Shown piece after piece: positions 1 to 6,934 of a stretch of DNA of 34,656 nucleotides (positions are counted from its first letter, which is position 1; every line of letters begins with the position of its first letter). Origin of the DNA: Bacteroidales bacterium UBA1189 (GTDB lineage Bacteria > Bacteroidota > Bacteroidia > Bacteroidales > Bacteroidaceae); assembly GCA_002309805.1 (NCBI GenBank), contig DBYJ01000027.1, forward strand, positions 24,021 through 58,676, written 5' to 3'. The translations under genes were made by a program, and so were the position numbers. The notes beneath the pieces are model-generated. The model was not told the DNA's origin. It saw only the letters and a program-made list of their open reading frames with translations, and ran no database searches.

Positions 1-993
1 CAGCGGTTTCATCAGCGCCGTAGGCAGGGCACCCACGAAGTCCGTGTTGCCTCCGCACAGGCGGACTATCCACGCGATGCCGTCCGTCACGCCATCCATG
101 GCGCCTGAGGCACGGAACACGCCGATGCCTACCAGCATCGCTACCAGATAGGGGATGATGCGCACAGCCGTTGTGAAGCCGCCCTTAGCCCCTTCGATGA
201 AATCCTCATAGACATTGCGCTTCTTCACCATGCCTGCCACGATGAATGCCACGATGATGCCCATCAGCAGGATGCTCGACGTGAGCGTCGATACCGTGTT
301 CATCGTCTCTGCCGGCATACGGCTGAAGCCCCAGATAATGCCTGCTACCAACACACACAGCCCTCCGATGAAGAGCAGCAGCGTCTTGTTCAGGAGGTTG
401 ATGCGCTGCACCAGACACGTCACCAGCAGACCCACCAGCGTGGAGAAGAATGTTGCCAGCAGGATGGGCACAAAGACGTCCGTCGCCTGTGCTGCCCCCA
501 GCTGGGCGCGATAGACCATCACGCTGACGGGGATTATCGTCAGTCCGCTCGTATTCAGCACCAGGAACATCGTCATGGCGTTCGATGCCGTGTCCTTCCG
601 CGGATTCAGTTCCTGCAGCTGCTCCATGGCCTTCAGGCCCATGGGCGTAGCGGCGTTGTCCAACCCCAGCATGTTTGCAGCGATATTCATGAACATCGTG
701 CCCATGACGGGGTGATCCTTCGGAACCTCAGGGAACAGCTTCGTCAGCACAGGGCTGAGCCATCTTGCCAGTCTGCCGACGGCACCGCTCCGTTCGCCAA
801 TCTTCATCACGCCCATCCACAGCGACAGTACGCCCGTCAGCCCGATGGAGATTTCAAATGCCGTCTTGGCCGACGAGAACGTCGCGTCAATCATAGCGGG
901 GAATACCGTCGTGTCGCCCGTGAACACCAGCTTTGCTGCCGCCATCACAAACGCCACAATAAAAAACGCTATCCAAATATAGTTCAGTACCAT
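1..993 (-). CDS. SpmA/SpmB-type nucleoside-recognition (Gate domain) membrane protein, 3' part missing
   Basis: The reading frame is open from an ATG at 993 to the window edge, 331 codons, and the stop lies outside. The protein starts MVLNYIWIAFFIVAF and carries several long hydrophobic segments. It contains the stretch NMLGLDNAATPMGLKAM at about residues 100-116, which I recognise from spore maturation protein A / nucleoside-recognition (Gate) proteins. In Bacteroidota SpmA and SpmB are usually fused in one protein of about 400 residues, so most of the gene is present; the second half, from about residue 200, resembles SpmB. It should sit in the inner membrane. These bacteria do not sporulate, so the spore name is only historical, and the substrate is unknown. 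A clear promoter lies just upstream (1020-1051), giving a leader of about 20 nt. The family call is from memory of the motif. Confidence 0.85.
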   Translation of the reverse strand, partial: MVLNYIWIAFFIVAFVMAAAKLVFTGDTTVFPAMIDATFSSAKTAFEISIGLTGVLSLWMGVMKIGERSGAVGRLARWLSPVLTKLFPEVPKDHPVMGTMFMNIAANMLGLDNAATPMGLKAMEQLQELNPRKDTASNAMTMFLVLNTSGLTIIPVSVMVYRAQLGAAQATDVFVPILLATFFSTLVGLLVTCLVQRINLLNKTLLLFIGGLCVLVAGIIWGFSRMPAETMNTVSTLTSSILLMGIIVAFIVAGMVKKRNVYEDFIEGAKGGFTTAVRIIPYLVAMLVGIGVFRASGAMDGVTDGIAWIVRLCGGNTDFVGALPTALMKPL

Positions 994-1019
994 GCTACAA
1001 GCCTCTCTTTTTTACCGTG

Positions 1020-1051
1020 CAAAGATAAGGAGAATCGAGCGAAAAAGCAAA
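1020..1051 (-). promoter_or_regulatory. Bacteroidota promoter of the SpmA/B gene
   Basis: On the minus strand TTTG (1051-1048) is followed after 20 bases by TATCTTTG (1027-1020). This matches the Bacteroidota housekeeping sigma consensus TTTG-N19-21-TAnnTTTG. Transcription should start near 1013, about 20 bases before the ATG. Confidence 0.75.
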
Positions 1052-1139
1052 TTTATTTGAATATTTAACTGCGTTTTCATCCGTCACGACTCAGCTGGGG
1101 ACAAATCATTGTTTTTTTCTAAAAAAAACTCCCCCAAAA

Positions 1140-1171
1140 ATTGCAGATAATCAAAAAACACCATACATTTG
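1140..1171 (+). promoter_or_regulatory. Promoter of the structured RNA
   Basis: ATTG (1140-1143) and TACATTTG (1164-1171) are 20 bases apart and match the Bacteroidota promoter form. The predicted start, about 5 to 7 bases further on, falls at the base of a perfect GTGTTC-TTCG-GAACAC hairpin. No ORF with a credible protein follows before the terminator at 1321-1361, so this promoter seems to drive a non-coding RNA. Confidence 0.65.
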
Positions 1172-1175
1172 CACC

Positions 1176-1360
1176 GTGTTCTTCGGAACACACGAACATT
1201 TTGTTGCTCAATTTCTCTGCCGAACTGCAACCTCGAAATGAGAATCTAAGAGCAAACCTACTATCTATTGAAGCTGTACCGCAATGGTGCAGACTTCTCC
1301 ATAGGATAGTAGAGGTTGTTGCAGACCTGGCAGAGAATATGGTGGGTCTGCGCTTTTTTA
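1176..1360 (+). ncRNA. Highly structured RNA of about 185 nt, candidate 6S-like RNA or leader attenuator
   Basis: A capping hairpin with a UUCG loop (1176-1191) is followed by a long rod. TTCTCTGCC (1213-1221) pairs with GGCAGAGAA (1329-1337). CTGCAAC (1225-1231) pairs with GTTGCAG (1318-1324). CTACTATC (1258-1265) pairs with GATAGTAG (1305-1312). At the tip GAAG plus CTGTACC (1270-1280) pairs with GGTGCAG plus CTTC (1286-1297) around a 5-nt loop. A stretch of about 23 nt at 1235-1257 on the 5' side is left unpaired. A rod with a large unpaired bubble and a terminal hairpin is the shape of 6S RNA, which mimics an open promoter and binds RNA polymerase; Bacteroidota have such RNAs. The 3' terminator arm overlaps two rod helices, so a leader with antiterminator and terminator states is the alternative. 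The fold was found by eye, not by covariance. Confidence is for a real RNA; I give the 6S identity about 0.5. Confidence 0.72.
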
Positions 1361-1361
1361 A
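1321..1361 (+). terminator. Rho-independent terminator of the structured RNA
   Basis: GCAGACC (1321-1327) and GGTCTGC (1345-1351) form a 7-bp stem with a 17-nt loop, followed by GCTTTTTTA. The loop is long for a terminator, but the T run is well placed. Forming this stem breaks the rod helices that use 1318-1324 and 1329-1337. Confidence 0.6.
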
Positions 1362-1367
1362 TGTCCA

Positions 1368-1375
1368 TAAGTTTG
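1368..1375 (+). promoter_or_regulatory. Possible -7 box for the dockerin-like gene
   Basis: TAAGTTTG fits TAnnTTTG and lies between the RNA terminator and the dockerin-like gene, but no TTTG is found about 20 bases upstream. A start near 1382 would give a 68-nt leader beginning close to the hairpin CTTCTC...GAGAAG (1382-1407). Confidence 0.3.
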
Positions 1376-1449
1376 TGCGGACTTCTCCAAAAAGAGAGTA
1401 GAGAAGTAGTATAAACTTAAACAAGTCAAATTAAAAATATAAAGAACGT

Positions 1450-1992
1450 ATGAAACAAAAGATTCTCATGCTACTGGCAGCGGTGCTGTTGAGTAGTGTA
1501 AATGCATTTGCACAGAGTGGAGACAGTGAATCATTGAAAGGCGATGTGAATGGCGATGGTATAGTAGACGTCGCGGATATTGCTGCAATCATCGACATCA
1601 TGGCGAATGGTGGAGGAACTGTTGAAGAAACTGCATATTACTATTATGCAGGTTGGACATTACCAACAGCTGATAATGTAGAGACAATTATAACAGAAAC
1701 TTATCCTACATCAAGTAGCGATTCAACACAACATGCAGCTGGTAAGAAGACAACATCTAAATCATCATTTAGTTTAGCAACCGTTAATTTATATTATTCA
1801 GTAGCAAAAACTAATTATTATGTATTAGTTCCAGAAAATCATGCAATATATGATACAGTATTTAATACTAATATGACTATTGGATCTGATTCATTTACTT
1901 CACAAGGAACTATAACAGTTGGAAATCAAATGCATACAATATATAAATCTGTAGATACAACAAGAAATATTTGTTCAATTGAAATACGATAA
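1450..1992 (+). CDS. Secreted protein with a single dockerin-like EF-hand repeat
   Basis: The 180-residue protein has a signal peptide (about residues 1-22, ending NAFAQ) and then GDVNGDGIVDVADIAAIID at residues 31-49. This is a dockerin type I repeat: D32, N34, D36 and D40 form the calcium loop. Cellulosomal dockerins have two such repeats; only one is visible here. The remaining 120 residues are rich in Tyr, Ser and Thr and I do not recognise them, although Y-x-Y-x-G-x-T-x-P-like stretches occur in other Bacteroidota surface proteins as I recall. The DNA changes character inside the gene: the first 190 bases look like the neighbours, while about 1640-1992 is strikingly AT-rich. The stop is 6 bases before the next gene, so the two are very likely co-transcribed. 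A dockerin next to a cohesin-like protein suggests that they bind each other on the cell surface; this is inference. Confidence 0.8.
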   Translation: MKQKILMLLAAVLLSSVNAFAQSGDSESLKGDVNGDGIVDVADIAAIIDIMANGGGTVEETAYYYYAGWTLPTADNVETIITETYPTSSSDSTQHAAGKKTTSKSSFSLATVNLYYSVAKTNYYVLVPENHAIYDTVFNTNMTIGSDSFTSQGTITVGNQMHTIYKSVDTTRNICSIEIR

Positions 1993-1998
1993 AATAAT

Positions 1999-2580
1999 AT
2001 GAAACGATTATTATTCAATACATTTTTAGCGTTGTTGGTCTGTAATGCAACTGCGCAAACAATCAGTGTCGCACCGATAGAAGCGGAGGTAGGAACAACA
2101 ACATACCTCATTGTGAAGATTGACAATGTAGGTGAGAACACCACCGCTATGCAGTTCAACCTGTCATTACCCAATGGTATAACAGTTGATGAAACAAACA
2201 TCAATCAGGGAGAAGCTGCAACCAATCACACAATGACCATACGCACATTGGCGAACGGAGACCGCATGTTTATATTCTATAACATGGATAAGAAACTCAT
2301 ATCAAACGGAACTGTTTTTTCATTGCCTGTCACGATGCCAAAAGATGCAGGGGTGTTGAACGGTAAGATATGCACCGTCCGCACTGCTTCGACCGATTTG
2401 GTAAGTCATAAATGCAACGATGCAGCATTTACGGTGACGGTGAAGGATGCAACGTCCATCGTTGATGTGAATACCACTCAGACGGATAATAAAACCGTTT
2501 ATGACATGAGCGGTCGCCGTGTCACTAATCTGACGAAAGGCAGTTACATTGTTGATGGTAAGAAGGTGTGGTTCCGATGA
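1999..2580 (+). CDS. Secreted cohesin-like protein with C-terminal sorting-type tail
   Basis: The 193-residue protein has a signal peptide (about 1-19, ending CNATA). Residues 20-150 read as a cohesin-like beta sandwich, beginning ISVAPIEAEVGTTTYLIVKI and continuing AMQFNLSLPNGITV, the usual start of cohesin domains. The last 35 residues hold VYDMSGRRV and GSYIVDGKKVWFR, a short C-terminal module shared with two other secreted proteins in this window (3864-6170 and 23436-24731). It resembles the tail used for type IX secretion or surface anchoring in Bacteroidota, but is shorter than the classic one. Cohesins bind dockerins, and the gene just upstream encodes one. The cohesin call rests on pattern recognition of the strands, not on a profile search. 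Confidence 0.78.
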   Translation: MKRLLFNTFLALLVCNATAQTISVAPIEAEVGTTTYLIVKIDNVGENTTAMQFNLSLPNGITVDETNINQGEAATNHTMTIRTLANGDRMFIFYNMDKKLISNGTVFSLPVTMPKDAGVLNGKICTVRTASTDLVSHKCNDAAFTVTVKDATSIVDVNTTQTDNKTVYDMSGRRVTNLTKGSYIVDGKKVWFR

Positions 2581-2624
2581 TGCCATTTAACTTGAAAAAA
2601 ATGAACTGTTAATCTTATGGCATC
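2579..2624 (+). terminator. Possible terminator after the cohesin-like gene
   Basis: GATGCCAT (2579-2586) pairs with ATGGCATC (2617-2624) around a loop of 30 bases and is followed by TTCTCT. The stem starts in the stop codon region. The long loop and poor T run make this weak. Confidence 0.3.
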
Positions 2625-2689
2625 TTCTCTACATGAATCTTTCTAAAAACATTTGACGTTGATTTCGTAGAGTAGGGGAATAGTTTGCC

Positions 2690-2731
2690 AACGCAGTGCG
2701 CTAAATTTTTAACGCAGTGCGTTGAGAATTT
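2690..2731. repeat. Two-unit 21-bp tandem repeat, family A
   Basis: Two consecutive 21-bp units (2690-2710, 2711-2731) begin AACGCAGTGCG. The second contains AACGCAGTGCGTT, a perfect inverted repeat around one central G. The same family with the same period recurs at 23274-23390. A lone ATTTCGTAGAG at 2661-2671 resembles the family B array at 17462-17565. The array lies between two converging genes, 110 bases after one stop and 140 after the other. Confidence 0.8.
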
Positions 2732-2820
2732 ATTTGCCTGCTCTGACAAAACAGATGCTTGGGCTGAGGGATTAGATGGCTCTTTGCCGAACCGCCGCGA
2801 GAAGGGTTTCTGGCATGGGG

Positions 2821-2851
2821 ATTGATTCAGTATACTGTATACTGAATCAAT
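2821..2851. repeat. Perfect 31-bp palindrome
   Basis: ATTGATTCAGTATAC (2821-2835) is followed by one base and then by its exact reverse complement (2837-2851). It lies 20 bases beyond the stop of the glutaminase gene. It is AT-rich and has no T run on either strand, so it is not a standard terminator. It could be an operator, a recombination site or an mRNA 3'-end hairpin. Confidence 0.9.
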
Positions 2852-2871
2852 TTGCGTGTCTTTAACGCCGC

Positions 2872-3786
2872 TCAGAAGATGGATTCGGCGGTGAGGGTGG
2901 TGAAGAGCTCGAGGGCTTTCATGCCCATGATGGAGTTGCCCTTGGCGTTGAGGCGTGGACTCCAGACGGCAATGGCGTAGCGCGAGGGGCAGATGGCAGC
3001 GATGCCGCCTCCCACGCCGCTCTTGCCAGGGAGGCCGACGAGGTAAGAGAACTCGCCCGCTTCGTCGTAGAATCCGCACGTCTGCATGATGGCGTTCATG
3101 CGCTTGATCTGCGAGGTGGTGAGGGTGATGCCGTCGTAGCGGAAGGGCTGCTGGTGGTTGGCAAAGGGGAGGAAGGCATGCGCGAGGTCGCGGCAGCTCA
3201 TCTCGACGGCGCACATCATGAAATAGAGGTGCAGCACACGTTCGAGGTCCCCGTGGATGTTGCCGTAGTGCTTCAGCAGGTTGGCAATGGCAGCATTCAT
3301 GTAGCCGCAGCTTTGCTCAGAGACGGCTACCTCGGTGTTATAGCCGATGTCGGGGTTGCCGCTCAGTGTGCGGAGGAAGTCGATGAAGAACTCCTCAGGA
3401 CGATCGAGATGGGCAAGCAGCACATCGGCTGTGACGAGGGCGCCGGCATTGATGAGGGGGTTGCGAGGGATGCCGTGCTCATACTCGAGCTGCACCAGTG
3501 AGTTGAAGGCTGAGCCGGAGGGCTCGCGCCCCATCCGCGTCCAAAGCCCTTCGCCTTCGAAATGGAGCGCAAGGGCGAGCGAGAAGACCTTGGAGATACT
3601 CTGTATGGAGAAACGGACGTCAGCATCGCCGAGGGCGCAGGTCTCGCCGTCGAGCGTCTGCAGGCAGATGCCGAACTGGTCGGGATTGACGCGAGCAAGG
3701 GCTGGGATGTAGTCGGCTTGATGGCCGAGACGGGCATAGGGGGCAATCTCGTTCCTTATGGTTTCAAGAATGGTGTCGTAGTTCAT
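2872..3786 (-). CDS. glsA: Glutaminase (serine-dependent beta-lactamase fold)
   Basis: This enzyme hydrolyses L-glutamine to L-glutamate and ammonia in the cytoplasm. The 304-residue length fits the bacterial GlsA/GlsB family (about 305-310). The catalytic S-x-x-K motif is visible as SISK at residues 63-66 within RFSIQSISKVFSLALAL, followed by NPLINAGAL and, near the C-terminus, LVGLPGKSGVGGGI, all family signatures. I chose the ATG at 3786 (MNYDTILETI) rather than the longer frame opening at 3828, because family members start here and AAGAAG lies just upstream. The upstream neighbour is a DUF3472 gene on the same strand, with a GC-rich repeat element in the 77-base gap. In enteric bacteria such glutaminases help acid resistance; nothing here shows that role. 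Confidence 0.95.
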   Translation of the reverse strand: MNYDTILETIRNEIAPYARLGHQADYIPALARVNPDQFGICLQTLDGETCALGDADVRFSIQSISKVFSLALALHFEGEGLWTRMGREPSGSAFNSLVQLEYEHGIPRNPLINAGALVTADVLLAHLDRPEEFFIDFLRTLSGNPDIGYNTEVAVSEQSCGYMNAAIANLLKHYGNIHGDLERVLHLYFMMCAVEMSCRDLAHAFLPFANHQQPFRYDGITLTTSQIKRMNAIMQTCGFYDEAGEFSYLVGLPGKSGVGGGIAAICPSRYAIAVWSPRLNAKGNSIMGMKALELFTTLTAESIF

Positions 3787-3819
3787 GGTTCTTCTTAGTC
3801 GTAAGATTTGCCCGCAGGT

Positions 3820-3860
3820 CCCCTCCATTACGGGAGGGGTGCCCTTTAGGGCGGGGTGGG
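3820..3860. repeat. GC-rich double-hairpin (REP-like) element, intergenic copy
   Basis: Two adjacent inverted repeats are present: CCCCTCC (3820-3826) with GGAGGGG (3833-3839), and GCCCTTTAGGGC (3841-3852), followed by GGGGTGGG. Related elements lie inside coding sequence at 3967-4000 and 23517-23573. The hairpins could also end transcription of the DUF3472 gene on the minus strand. Confidence 0.75.
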
Positions 3861-3863
3861 TCT

Positions 3864-6170
3864 TTATTTCACAATGACTTTTTTCCCGTTTACGATGTAG
3901 AGGCCGGTGGTGGGGGAGACGGCAGGACGGCCGCCGAGGTCGTAAAGACCAGCCTTTTCCGTCGGGCCTCCCTTCCCTTTAGGGGAGGGTTGGGGTGAGG
4001 CTATCCCATTGCCTCCGTGGAGGGCGTCCTCTGTGGCAGCAAGGAGATGACGGATGAAGTCTTCGTCGTAGTCGAGCGCATAGTTGTGGCGCAGCTCGAA
4101 ACGGGTGCCGTCGCCCGACGAGCCGCCCTTGAAGACGGGTTCCTCCTTGCGGGCATCGATGCTGACACGAGCCGAGCCTGAGCCGATGAGGAAGCCCGAT
4201 GAGGATCGGGTGATATTGCAGGCAACGGGCTCCGCGCTAAGCGTGGGGGGATCGCCTGGCAGAAGGTAAAGGTCGAGAGCTGGGTTGAAGATGTAGTACT
4301 CCTTGTAGGCCTCGGAGCGTAAGATGAGCCAGTTGTTGGCAGGATTGGTGACGCAGACGGGGAGATTGTATTGGGGAAGCGCACCCTCCTGTGACGATTC
4401 ACCGATGGTGAGACGAGGGCCCTCTTCGTCGTTGAGTGTGGCGATGAGCACACCACGTTCTGCCTGGTTGCGCAACTGATAGGTGTAGAACGAGCTGATT
4501 TTCTCCAGGCTATTGACGACACCATACTTGAGCGGCGTGGCTGTGGCGGCAAGGTCGTTGAGGGCATTGGTGAATGCCTTGGTATCGGTGCCGTTGCCAT
4601 TGTCATAGAGTTCGGCAAGCGGAGCGAGGTCAGCGCTACTGTAGCTGCCAAAACGATCGGCATTGGCAAGCAGCGAGGCTACAAGCCCTTTAATGCCGCC
4701 TGTCTTGTAGCGTGCTTCGCTGATGAGATCCTTCATCCGCTCGGCTTCGCTTTGGATGATGGCGCGATTCACGCGTGCCGTGAGTGGAGCAAGGTCGATG
4801 GTATCGACCCATGTCATGGGTACGGTGGGGAGGGGGATGGTGTTGGCGCTGTCGCGCTTCTCCACAAAGCCGCCCGTCTGCATGTAGAAACAGTTGGGAT
4901 AGGCATCGGTGGCGCCATGTCCATAGTCAGTACGGGAGAAACGGCTGCCGTCGCCCTGCGTGTGGCCGAAGCTGACCTTGTTGCGAGCGTACCAGCGGCC
5001 TGAGGCTGTGGAGCGCATGGAGGGATTGCGGAAATAGGCGCGACGGAACATCTCGCCGCCCGCATCGGTGAAGTTCTCGATGAAGGAGTAGAAGCCGTTG
5101 TAGAGGTGGTTACGCCCACTCTCGCGCAACGAGGCAATGTAGTGCCACTCCGTTTCGTAGTCCATCTTGTACCACATGCTTTCGATGGTGTTCTCGTAGG
5201 TGACGGCGTAGGTGGTGCCGTCGTCATCCGTCACCTCCACTTCCACCTGTTCAGGACGTCCGTTCAGGAGGAACTGCACCCAATGGTCCGTCTGCCACCA
5301 ATGGCCTGTGGGGTAGCGGGCGCTGGTGCCCGTGCCTTCGCCGCCAAAGCGGTTGATATAGACATCAGGACCTGTGTCGAGGGCGCCGCTGCGCAGGTAG
5401 TCAGGCAAATAGGGGTCGCTGTCGGTGTCGCCGTTGTCCCAAACGGAGAAGAGCACCTGATGCGTGTAGCCGCCATTGCCATCCCAGATGGACTGCACGC
5501 CGCTGTAGCCAGCATCGGTGCCGATAGACATGACGTAGGTGTTGGGCTGTTCGTAGCGCGTGGGGTACATGACCTCTAAGTAAACCCAGTCGTACGACTC
5601 GCCCGATGGAGCCTCGCGGTCGGTAGTGGCGTAGGAGAAAAGGTGTACTGACGGAGCCATGAAGATGGGCGAATCGCCGACGGCCTGCTTGGCCTCACGC
5701 TGGAATTCCAAACAGGAGATTTGGCGAATGGAGGTTCGCTCAGGGGTGGTAAGCTCAAAACGATACCACGCGTCGCTGGGGAAGACGACATCGGGCATCA
5801 GCTCTATGCGCTGTTCTCCGCGTTCCTGTGTGGGGTCGCTGACGGCAGTATGCGTGGTGATGGTGTCGCCCGTCTCAGGGCAGACGACGGTGAGTTGGAC
5901 AGTGGCTGTCTGGCCAATGCGAGGGGTGAGCAGGATGTCGGCTCGTACATGTCCGGCAGGTACGCGCAAACCATAGACGACGGTGATGCCGTCGGCACCC
6001 TGCGGCCAGCCTATGGCAGCGTCAGAGCGGTGGACGTCGTAGAACTTTCCGTCCAATTCCTGAAAACAACGGCCACCCCACACCTTGTCGACATTCGGCT
6101 GGTAATCAATAGCCGAGGAGGTGAGCGGAATCAGAATGAATGAAAGAAGAAAAAGCAGTATCTGTTTCAT
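3864..6170 (-). CDS. Secreted DUF3472-type protein with C-terminal sorting-type tail
   Basis: The protein has 768 residues from the ATG at 6170, which begins a signal peptide MKQILLFLLSFILIPLTSSA; the frame extends upstream to 6374 only as read-through into recO. Residues 22-160 look like a DUF5077-type beta domain (VDKVWGGRCF). Residues 170-330, with YDWVYLEVMYPT and GGYTHQVLFSVWD, look like DUF3472, a domain of unknown function found in Bacteroidota secreted proteins and often linked to carbohydrate binding. An alpha-helical stretch follows at about 440-570. The end reads AGLYDLGGRP...GLYIVNGKKV, the same tail as in 1999-2580. Just before it, SPQPSPKGKGGP is encoded by an inserted GC-rich repeat. 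The gene starts 22 bases after the recO stop and probably belongs to that transcript. The domain names are from memory. Confidence 0.8.
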   Translation of the reverse strand: MKQILLFLLSFILIPLTSSAIDYQPNVDKVWGGRCFQELDGKFYDVHRSDAAIGWPQGADGITVVYGLRVPAGHVRADILLTPRIGQTATVQLTVVCPETGDTITTHTAVSDPTQERGEQRIELMPDVVFPSDAWYRFELTTPERTSIRQISCLEFQREAKQAVGDSPIFMAPSVHLFSYATTDREAPSGESYDWVYLEVMYPTRYEQPNTYVMSIGTDAGYSGVQSIWDGNGGYTHQVLFSVWDNGDTDSDPYLPDYLRSGALDTGPDVYINRFGGEGTGTSARYPTGHWWQTDHWVQFLLNGRPEQVEVEVTDDDGTTYAVTYENTIESMWYKMDYETEWHYIASLRESGRNHLYNGFYSFIENFTDAGGEMFRRAYFRNPSMRSTASGRWYARNKVSFGHTQGDGSRFSRTDYGHGATDAYPNCFYMQTGGFVEKRDSANTIPLPTVPMTWVDTIDLAPLTARVNRAIIQSEAERMKDLISEARYKTGGIKGLVASLLANADRFGSYSSADLAPLAELYDNGNGTDTKAFTNALNDLAATATPLKYGVVNSLEKISSFYTYQLRNQAERGVLIATLNDEEGPRLTIGESSQEGALPQYNLPVCVTNPANNWLILRSEAYKEYYIFNPALDLYLLPGDPPTLSAEPVACNITRSSSGFLIGSGSARVSIDARKEEPVFKGGSSGDGTRFELRHNYALDYDEDFIRHLLAATEDALHGGNGIASPQPSPKGKGGPTEKAGLYDLGGRPAVSPTTGLYIVNGKKVIVK
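3967..4000. repeat. GC-rich hairpin element inside the DUF3472 gene
   Basis: CCCTTCCCT (3970-3978) and AGGGGAGGG (3981-3989) form an inverted repeat with one wobble pair, followed by TTGGGGTGAGG. It encodes SPQPSPKGKGG on the minus strand, in frame, between the main protein and the tail. See the related copies at 3820-3860 and 23517-23573. Confidence 0.75.
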
Positions 6171-6192
6171 GGACGATATGTTTTTTAGGAGA

Positions 6193-6930
6193 TTAGTCGT
6201 TAAAAAGGGTTTCGAGTATTTCTGGAGCATTGAGCTGAGGAAAGGCAGGGAGGTGGAGGGTGAAGAAGCGCTCCAGGTAGGCAAGGAGACGGGTGCGGTC
6301 GGAGCGCGAGAGGGGAATGGCAGAGGCCATGGCATCGTAGCTGGTTCGTGTGAGGCGGTAGAGAGCCTCGGCATCAGGCGGAGTCATCACGTAGGGCGAT
6401 GAGGGAGCATAGGGTACGAAGAGGGCAGACTCGATGTCGAACGAACGGCCTGCGATATAGCTTTCGGCATCAGGGGCAACGCCAAGGGCGCGAGCCACGC
6501 TGAGGAGAAAGACGAGGTGGAAGTTGGCATAGCCTTCATCGGCTTCGTCTAACCAACGAAGAGAGTCGGCGATGTGGTCGAAGAGGGGAGTGTTCTTGCT
6601 CTCCTCGCGCAGCATGGCAGCCAGACACTCTGCCAACATCAGGATGATGGCCCGCTTGACAGGGTGATAGGGGAGCGACTGCCAGACGAGTGCGGAGTGG
6701 ACATCCTTCATGCGGAAAAGGGTGCCGCGAGGCTTCATGTTCCATTGGAACGACAGCACACCCAGCGGCGAGGTGAGGCTGCTGACAGCGGCAAGGGCTG
6801 ATGAACGGCTTCGAGGGCGGGTGACCATGAAGGGCACCGTGCCGTGGGAGCGGGTAAAGATGTGCACTACGGACGAGGTGTCATCGTAGCGCACAACCTT
6901 CAGCACTATGCCAGTGTCGTCGAGGAACAT
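6193..6930 (-). CDS. recO: DNA repair protein RecO
   Basis: RecO works with RecR to load RecA on SSB-coated gaps and can anneal single strands. The 245-residue protein begins MFLDDTGIVLKVVRYDDTSSVVHIFT, the N-terminal OB-fold typical of RecO, and then has the helical middle with LSVARALGVAPD. No zinc-binding cysteines are present, as in many RecO proteins. The stop of the preceding yqeY gene is only 4 bases upstream, so the two are co-transcribed and recO appears to be the tail of the dcw transcript. Length and N-terminus agree with the family. Confidence 0.92.
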   Translation of the reverse strand: MFLDDTGIVLKVVRYDDTSSVVHIFTRSHGTVPFMVTRPRSRSSALAAVSSLTSPLGVLSFQWNMKPRGTLFRMKDVHSALVWQSLPYHPVKRAIILMLAECLAAMLREESKNTPLFDHIADSLRWLDEADEGYANFHLVFLLSVARALGVAPDAESYIAGRSFDIESALFVPYAPSSPYVMTPPDAEALYRLTRTSYDAMASAIPLSRSDRTRLLAYLERFFTLHLPAFPQLNAPEILETLFND

Positions 6931-6934
6931 GCTC

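Noticed and set aside
712..1068. Plus-strand 118-residue frame.
   Set aside because: It overlaps the convincing SpmA/B gene and its promoter on the opposite strand and matches no family.
2615..3214. Minus-strand 199-residue frame overlapping the 3' end of glutaminase.
   Set aside because: Arg/Pro/His-rich shadow of glsA in another frame; its tail runs through the palindrome and the 21-bp repeats.
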